This document shows, piece after piece, positions 56,266-64,000 of a stretch of DNA of 64,000 bases. The stretch lies in NCBI GenBank assembly GCA_947561715.1, contig OX387198.1:6076001-6140000 (forward strand). Reading direction: 5' to 3'. The notes under the pieces are model-generated. The model saw only the letters and a list, made by a program, of their open reading frames with translations, was not told where the DNA came from and made no database searches. How positions within the stretch are numbered: position 1 is the stretch's first letter; each line of letters starts with the position of its first letter. A program made the position numbers and the translations under genes. Source of the stretch: Ascidia mentula (lineage: Eukaryota; Chordata; Ascidiacea; Phlebobranchia; Ascidiidae).

Positions 56266-59200
56266 ATGTTCACTAAGTTTGTGTCAGTTCTGCTCATTGT
56301 ACAAAATGTGGAAGTGTCAATGGCAACAAACGGTAAGCCTTTAAAGACATTAAATGTTAATCAAAAGGACCAACAAGACATTGCGTTTACCGGTGTTTAG
56401 ATTGCGGCCTCATATCAAAATCATTCAATGACACCATATTAACTTTGTCCGATGATCTTGTTGATGCGAACACTGCACAAGAGAAATGTTCGTTGCTTGG
56501 TGGAAATCTAACCATGACCTATGACCTATATATCATCGAGTTATTAATTCAATTAATGAACAAACAATATACCAAAGGTGTACGAATTTTGTACCTCATA
56601 AACAAACAACTTGTCAATAAAGACATTTCAGGTTCAACACGACTTTGGATATTCTATGATTTTGTGGGCGGGGAGACATTCAGATTTCAAAACTCTTCAA
56701 CTTCAACTAACGTCAGTTACTGGAAAAGTGCAAAACAACTTGGTGTACTTTGGTACATAGATTTCTTCACAAGGTAATGCAAAGGCAGCTAGTATTATAT
56801 GACAACGTTTGGCCAAATCTGAACCTACCTGAAGGTTCCTGATAACCGATTTCGGGAATTATTCCCCATTCCCAACCCATAGTTGTAACGATTTCCATCC
56901 TTATGGGAAAATATGTTTTCTGGGTTAATATCTTCCATGTGAGACAAATATATTTCGCTATGAAGCATTTTCAGTGTCTGTAAAAACAACGTAAAAAATA
57001 AAGCACAAACACTAAAAGCTCATCGCTGTCTTAAGAACTGCGATAACTTTGTCATTTAGAAGCCATGATGGAAATGAGGAAGAAATATTTTTCTGCGACG
57101 CACCTAAGGGGGACAGAAGAAAATGGAGAGTGGTAGTTGGCATTAACTGTGACGGGCATGGTACACATTTTGCTGTAGTTTGCACATAATCCGAACATTT
57201 GTTAAATCTTTTTCTAAAGAAAATTGACTTACCAGTTAGCCGTATTAAGTTGTAACACAAGAAACATTTATTTCATTACCTTGAACAAACTTAACACCAC
57301 GTTAACATTTTCTGATTACAGGATGGCATTTACAATTTTCCTTGTTTGCTTCAAAAACACTTCAACCGGGATACAAAGAAATATACGTATACGAAAACAA
57401 CATCTATTCTACAATGCTACGAAATGTTAACCATCCCTACGGCACCTTCAATCAGTCTCGACAATCCACATTTACTCTAGGTTGAGATAAGCTTCGTTAA
57501 AGTCGTAACCATTCATTAGAAATAACAATCTTGTTATCTTCGTTTTCAGACATCAATGTTATGATCGGTGCTCGTTACAATTTCCAACTTGGTGGTTGGT
57601 TTTGGATCGATGGATCTCCTGCAAACTATTCTGTTTCCAACGCTACATCCTGCCAACAGGGGGCGCTCCATTATGGAGATGGTTGGGAGAAATCGAGTGT
57701 TGATTGTGTTGGACAACCAGCTTACTACGCCTGCCAATTTAAACGTATGTATCACGGTAATGCTACTATGTAAAAAGCAAGTAATGTTAGTGACATTTGA
57801 AAATATTTTTTTTGAGTTGTTCCAGTTTGTCTCAAATTTTGGCGTAGTTTTACGTCTATGTATCTACAGTTTATATTGTTTTAATTCATTGCACGTGTGC
57901 TTTCAGTTATTGCTAAAGTGAAAAATATCCATGCAACTCATCCATTGTTGCTATAAGATGGACTGGACTGGATCAATTTATTGAGAATCAAAATCTTTCG
58001 GCTCAGGTAAATTGGTTCGTGACAGTTAAGTAACCGGCATAACGGGTTTTGATAAAGTGTGAATGTTGGTGGATCATCAGTTGATGTAATTGCAAGAGAG
58101 TGATTTATTTTAATGATTTTATTCAACCAAACACACTCTGCATTCGGATTTTCTTTTTCGTCTCTTTTTCCAGGTTGAAGTCAGCTTGGTCGAACCGAAA
58201 CAGACGTTTCTCCTGCCTTATGCGAATCTATCGGTTCAGACTGAAAACTTGAACATATCAACGAACTACGGGATTAAAGTTAGTATTTTGTTTTTTATAT
58301 TCTGTTTATTGTAAATAAAGAAAAATAATATAGTAAAACTGAAAGATTTATGCTGCAGAATCCCAAACATATTAATAAAGCTTTGAAAGTATCAACAAAG
58401 TCATTAAACGATGTCATTAACAGGTATCAGCGTTTCTTTCTGGTTGCGTAAATGCTAATGTTTCTACATCTCTGGCGGTGTCGACTTTAGGCAATCCCCC
58501 AGAAAGCTGCTTTCAGAACGGTAACCAAATGCTTATGTGATTTAATGCGTTGATTGATGGTTAACTGTACCCGACAGGAAGTAACAACGCTACTGGCAGC
58601 AACAGCAACACGATCCTGATACTTTGTGTTATTTTGGTGATTATTGCGGTTTTGGCAGCTATTTGTATCGGATTATGGTACAAACGAAGGTAAAGTTATG
58701 AACACTTGTAAATGAAACTTGTAATAGTTACGCATCGTAAGCATTTGCAGTATTGGTGCTTTGCACGTAATTATTTGATGCGTTTTAATCATCATTGTTC
58801 GTTTCCGCATAAAGGGCTTTAAATATTTTGGAAACCCCGATGAAAGCTACTATTATGTTTGCAGAAAATCAAACCAGAGCGAACCTCAAGCAAACGAATT
58901 GACACCTTCTCCCACAGCATTTGCTGGGAATAAAGGTAATGTTGATCGTTAACGGATTATATTGAGTTGATATAAACGGCCCTGTCCATTTCAGAAATAC
59001 ATTTTATCTTATTGGTATTATAAATATGACTAATGGTGCAGCTATTAACAAAATCGCAAATATTGCAGGCACACAAACATTACATAAAAGCAAAAATAGT
59101 TAACATACGATTTAAATACTTACTTGCGGCTTAGATGCAGTTCAGCCAAATGGAGTTTATCAAAGTTTGTCGGTTGACGCAGACACGTCAAAAAACAACA

Positions 59201-62200
59201 ATCATAAAGAGCTATTCAAAGTTTACGAGACCAACATTGCAGCGGATTTTCATTTGTTTAACGAAGAGTTTAGGGTGGGTTATAGTTTTCAAAAACTGTT
59301 GTTTAAGCGATAGAACAATTGGAAAATATACAAAGGAGAACCCAACGTCTTCATCAAACGATATGCCTAGATAATCTTGGAACTTTAATTTCCTAAAGGT
59401 TACGTTACTTCATACAGCCTTCTCTATTCGCACAGGAAACAGTATAATGCGTGGGTTTCACTGATTCGGCCTTTCACTGGCTTCATTCCACAGCTGTACA
59501 GTTTAAGAATGGGATAAGTTTGTTTGGACAGTAGCTGGATGCCTAAGGCAGTTCATTCTACGTGGGTTGATGCAAAATCAACACACGTTCTTTCGTGCAG
59601 GTTCTTCACAAACAAAGCAAAGAGAGTCAACAACCCTATGGGGTTTCACAACTTCCAGAGAACGCCACGCGAAACCGATACAAGAATATTTACCCGTGTA
59701 AGACATAAATGACTCAAAACAGCAAATTTCCAGTTTGCAAAAAAAAAAATTTTGACAGACGACCATGCCCGAGTAATACTGATGGAAAAGGAAGACAACG
59801 ATTACATAAACGCGGCTTATATGCCGGGTTACAGCAACGAGAAAAAGTTCATCGCTACCCAAGGCCCTAAGCAGGAAACAATCAATGATTTCTGGCTGAT
59901 GGTTTGGCAAGAAAACTCAACAATAATTGTGATGCTCACTGGTCTGATAGAAAAGGGAAAGGTTGGTCATTTCGCCAGAATTGCGTTGAACTAGATATGC
60001 AGAGAAATCTAAATATACGCATAAAAGTGCACTGCGTGGAATAGGGAATTGCTAATCGGGGAAATTGCCAGCAGAATATTTGTAAGTTGCCATTAGTACA
60101 ACGAAACAACAAATTCTTGCCACAAACACCTACAAAAAATAAGTGTAATAAGATATTGGTTTTGCCGGGCATTTGTGCACATAAACTAGTTCGTCGACAC
60201 TAAAATCGACCTACAAATCATATCCATCTCATGCCATGCATAGATGTGTAGTAATATATGAAGCGCTCGGTCTGGGCGTGGGCACGGGTTGCAAAACAAC
60301 GACAGTATCACATGTTGTTCCACCAACTGGGTATCGACGTCATAATAACAGCACATCACTGTATGTTGACTGGGAAACCGGGACAAACCATTAAACCACG
60401 ACTTCGGAAACAACTTAAACACGAAAAATGTAAAACCAGATCTATGATGATGAAAATACATTCCACAACACCTTATTTATCAACATAAGAAACCTAATTG
60501 TCAACAATATCACTCTAGACCGACTGAGTTTGCCCGACAAACAAACGAATATGCAAGAAAGTAAGAAAAGGAAAACAAACAAATATCAAAAATCTCCAAT
60601 ACTAACAAACGATCCATATACTAATTCGGTTTGTCCTGATGATTCCTTTCCTTAACCTACTATAAATACGTGTTTACAGGCAAAGTGCGAACAATATTGG
60701 CCAAGTGTGGGATCACATCTGGAAGTAACGGCTGATTATGGAATTCAAACAGACCAAGAAGTTCTCTTAGGTGGAATATACATGCGAAAATTTGTTTTAT
60801 GCCAAGGAGAGGTACGGCACATGTGGATTCATTGTGGGTTTCAGATACATATGGGCTTGTTTCAGGAAAAACGTATGGTTACCCAACTCCAATACACAAC
60901 CTGGCCAGACCATGGAGTTCCTGTCACAACAACAAACATGATCTACCTACGTAAGATGGTGGAAGATTTACACAAGATTTCAGCTCCTATAATTGTTCAC
61001 TGCAGGTACAGAAAACAGAGGATAAGAATTATCAGTTTTTATCATGACCAGCAAGCGAACTGAAAGTCTATTAAATATACTGCACAAAAATAAAATAGGT
61101 TTTTTCATTTACCTGTTTGTGTTGTGGATTTTGGCTTTCACACAAAATTTGGGTAAAGTAATGTTGCAACGAACGTGACTCAATCGTCACGTGTTTTGTT
61201 TAAGTGCTGGTGTTGGTCGGTCTGGAACTTATATTGCCATGGATATTTTGTTCGATGAGTTGGACGACAAAGGAACTGTCGACGTCCCGCAGACTGTACT
61301 AAGGATGAGGGCAAACAGAACAGACATGATCCAAAACTTGGTAAATAACCAATGTGTGATTAAACTTGAGGTGTGATAAATATTTTGCTTTTGATCTGCA
61401 GAAACAATACATATTCCTGTATAAGTTGTTAGTGGAACGAGAGGGTCTACAGATGGAAACAGACAGAGATGCAATTGAACTTCAGTCAATGAGTTCTGAT
61501 GAAATGTAAGAACCCTACAAAAAATGTTCAACAATTAACGTCGTTAACTCATTGTACTTTTAGTGCATGCAACTTTCAAGGTAGATTAATCGTATTTAAA
61601 GAGCCTTTTTGTTCTTTTTCAGAACAAGAATTCAAGAATCTGAGTACAAAATCTTGTCCGACTGGCGATACGGAAAGGAGTGGCTTGAAGGAAACCTGAA
61701 GTTAACCACTTGTATGATTACGTTTATTTCATGCCTCTGTTCTTCTAGAATTGACTACCATTATTCTTACACAAATATAGATAAAAACACTGCCCTCGGA
61801 ATTTGGGATAAAGATATTGAAGGACTAAGGAGTTTCAATGCATCGTTCATACATGTAATAATATAAGTTGTTGTTTTTGACAAATATTGGCGATAAATAT
61901 AAAAAATACAAATATGCATGGTCTACTTGCCAGGAAATGGACGCTTCTGAGTGTTTCATTGCTGCCCAAACCCCACCAAATGACCAGATGGAGTATTTTT
62001 GGAAAATGGCTGTACAAAATGGCACGCGTATGTTTGTGGATTTGAACATGGCAGTGAAGGTACAACCGTTGCAAAACAAATAACATTTGGGGATTAAATG
62101 ACATATTTTGTACTTTTTCTAGGTTTCTCAAGATAAACCTTTACGATATGGCGACGTTACTCTTACTGTGGAAGAACTTTCGGAAAGTCACTCATATAAA

Positions 62201-63164
62201 TTAGCCACAATTGTGATTACATCTTCATCAAAATCTTTCGTAAGTTTGACAAAAACAAACTAAAAGGTAGATTGTATTTAATGATGAAGAAAGTTTTGTA
62301 AAATGCGTTTGCAAAATGCCACTTTTTTAATGTTTAAAAGTCATGTCAAAATTTTAAGTGAATATCATTGTAAAATATAGTTTAAAACACCTAAAGGTTT
62401 TTACCACTTGCGTTCAGACTGACACTCTGATGACATTCGTACAAGTAAAGGGATGGAGTGAAGTTAAGAAACCTCTAAAGGAAGTGGAGTTTGTTGAAGT
62501 GATTGAAGCCATGCAAGGGATGAAGAGAGATAGGAACTGTCGTTGTGTGTTGGTCATGTGCAGGTAAACAAATACCTAAATATTTACGAATATATCAATA
62601 AAACCTTAAGCCTAAAAGAAATAAGAAAAGCCTGTAACCATTAACGTAGCCATGTAGAAAGAGCCATTTCCCCTTCCAAAGTTTTAGAAAAACATTCGAA
62701 CCTCGCCAAAACGTCACGCTGACTGCGATACTAGCCATAACGCATAACTTCTTTGTCTCTTTAAATTTGCGGTGTAGTCATATCAGTATTTTATGTTTTC
62801 GTATAGAAATTTGATGGTACTGCACAAAGTTTTTCAGAGTACAGTAAACAAAGCTTTACACACTATTACATTTGATATTGATGCAGCAATGGCAGAACGA
62901 GGACTGGTACTTTTATTGCTCTGACAAGAATACTTGAACGTCTGAAGACTCAGCAAAGGGTGGACGTTTTCCGAACTGTGAAAGATTTACGAGACATGAG
63001 ACCAAACATGCTGGATGACGAAGTAATTACGTTTTAACTACTTCCTCATATACCGCTGTTAAACTTTATTGCATGACTTTTATTTTAAGGTGCTCTACAA
63101 GTATTGCTACTCCGTGGTTTTGAAATACTTGGATGATTTCAGCACATACTCCAACTGCAAATGA
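56266..63164 (+). CDS. P3: lectin-like/FN3 receptor protein tyrosine phosphatase, one frameshift in FN3
   Basis: Same 25-exon plan as P1. Signal peptide [16 protein letters not shown]; head type I; exon 6 about 57551-57745; stalk [10 protein letters not shown] with transmembrane exon about 58579-58690. PTP D1 includes [19 protein letters not shown] (near 59797), WPDHGVP (near 60902) and [11 protein letters not shown] (60.99/61.21 kb). D2 has [10 protein letters not shown] and ends YSNCK at 63164. FN3 exon 7 (from about 57907) has one A fewer than P1 in the run after GTG, which shifts frame to an early stop. All other exons traced are open. Skipping FN3 exons 7-9 (phase 1 to phase 1) would restore the frame. 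The loss sits in a homopolymer, so sequencing error or polymorphism is possible. Intron 2 (56578-56631, 54 bases) is open in frame. Confidence 0.75.
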
Positions 63165-64000
63165 CGAACTTTTAGTTGTCAAAACATTGATATCTTTTGC
63201 ATTATTACTAATCAATCATTTCCGATGTAATGTTCTGTTTTTTTATTTATATAATGTGATTATACGCAATTTTGATTTGTTTTGTTCACACGGTAATTTA
63301 TAATGTGCTCTTTTAACTGTTGTTTTGCATATCTTCATGTAAAATTATGTAGAAACTGTAGTTCTTTATTCCGCTTTCCTTTAAGATGTATCAGAAAATT
63401 AAATGTCCTGAAACCAAACAAATCTTTTGAAAAAAAGGGATGTCCAAATGATTTTTGGCGTTAAATCTACTTCTACTTAAAAAATACCGAGGTCCTTAAA
63501 CTTATCTTCATCTTGGGTATCAACTTATAATTACAGTCGTTCAAAACTTATTAATTCAGAGTTAGATCATAATTTGAGCAGGAAACTGGGAAAGTGGTTC
63601 ATTCAAACATTTTCCCGGGACTTTCTCCTTTACCTCTCATCCTGTAAATCTCTGCTAGTAACCATAGAAACGTTGGAGTGTCTATATGGATTAATGAAAA
63701 TATATTCTCAGTTTTACAAATAGTGTGTTTTAGTATTCCTTGTGTAGTTAACTATTTGCACAACACGTGTGTATGCTCCCACAGTCCAGTCGATCTCACA
63801 GCCAAGCACTTTCGACTGTGAAGATTCTACGTAAATGCAGGTATAACAGTTTGCAACCACAGTCATACAACAATGAAGAAAAATACAAGTATGTAAGTAA
63901 GCACTTCAAAGCTATGTGCTGTCATACAGCCTTGTGAGAAACAGCATGCAGTAGCCAAAAACAAGACATACTCAAATAGTTTGTAGCAGTTAAAAAATTT
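63165..64000. other. 3' flank of P3
   Basis: Nearly identical to the region after P1 (21633-22490), so the two P units were duplicated together with at least 0.8 kb of flank. By analogy with P1, an R4-like gene may start a few hundred bases beyond the window. No gene seen here. Confidence 0.5.

Noticed and set aside
61609-61866. Single open exon spanning the start of PTP D2 in P3
   Set aside because: The open frame is by chance: a GT-AG intron (69 bases in P3, 71 in P1, where no open frame exists) gives the same in-phase junction (TTYKNTALG) in P1, P2 and P3. I first suspected a frameshift in P1 and P2 and dropped it for this reason.

Overview
This is AT-rich animal nuclear DNA with short GT-AG introns and small exons. 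It carries one tandemly duplicated receptor family, nearly all on the + strand. The mix of C-type-lectin-like, FN3, receptor-PTP and LCCL domains, the compact introns and the Penelope/hAT remnants suggest an invertebrate chordate, most likely an ascidian such as Ciona. That assignment is inference; no marker gene proves it.

Every family member has the same ectodomain plan. A signal-peptide exon is followed by a lectin-like head in five exons and an FN3-like domain in three exons. The most conserved head exon, exon 6, carries a [13 protein letters not shown]...C...C...YYAC signature. After the FN3 domain come three effector endings, all joined at the same phase-1 splice boundary. (1) R genes: one transmembrane helix and a short tail with an ITIM-type motif (ITYANV) and a terminal YESM motif. 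(2) P genes: one transmembrane helix and two PTP domains, D1 with all catalytic motifs and D2 degenerate. (3) L genes: two LCCL domains and a stop, predicted secreted. One head is thus coupled to inhibitory-adaptor, phosphatase and soluble outputs in a single cluster, which looks like a paired-receptor recognition locus.

Order: R1 143-3109 (damaged), R2 4666-7882 (one splice defect), R3 9236-12416 (damaged), P1 14434-21632 (intact, with a long Asn-coding CAA stalk), R4 22784-25568 (damaged FN3, distinct ITIM tail), PTP fragments 26.4-27.0 kb, R5 27965-30598 (readable), P2 31846-39513 (readable, with an LTR-like and a hAT insertion in introns), L1 40007-42010 (pseudogene), Penelope fossil, orphan multi-tyrosine exon at 43.46 kb, L2 44283-47536 (intact), second Penelope fossil, inverted receptor fragment 48.33-49.34 kb (- strand), R6 50731-53737 (readable), orphan R tail 54263-54534, P3 56266-63164 (one frameshift in FN3), then flank to 64000.

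I checked exon phases by hand. P1 gives an uninterrupted 1106-codon protein, L2 562 codons and R5 502 codons (the last using a shifted donor). Paralogs differ in which head type (I or II) and which FN3 type is joined to which tail. Exon 6 is almost identical in all copies, which points to ongoing recombination or gene conversion.
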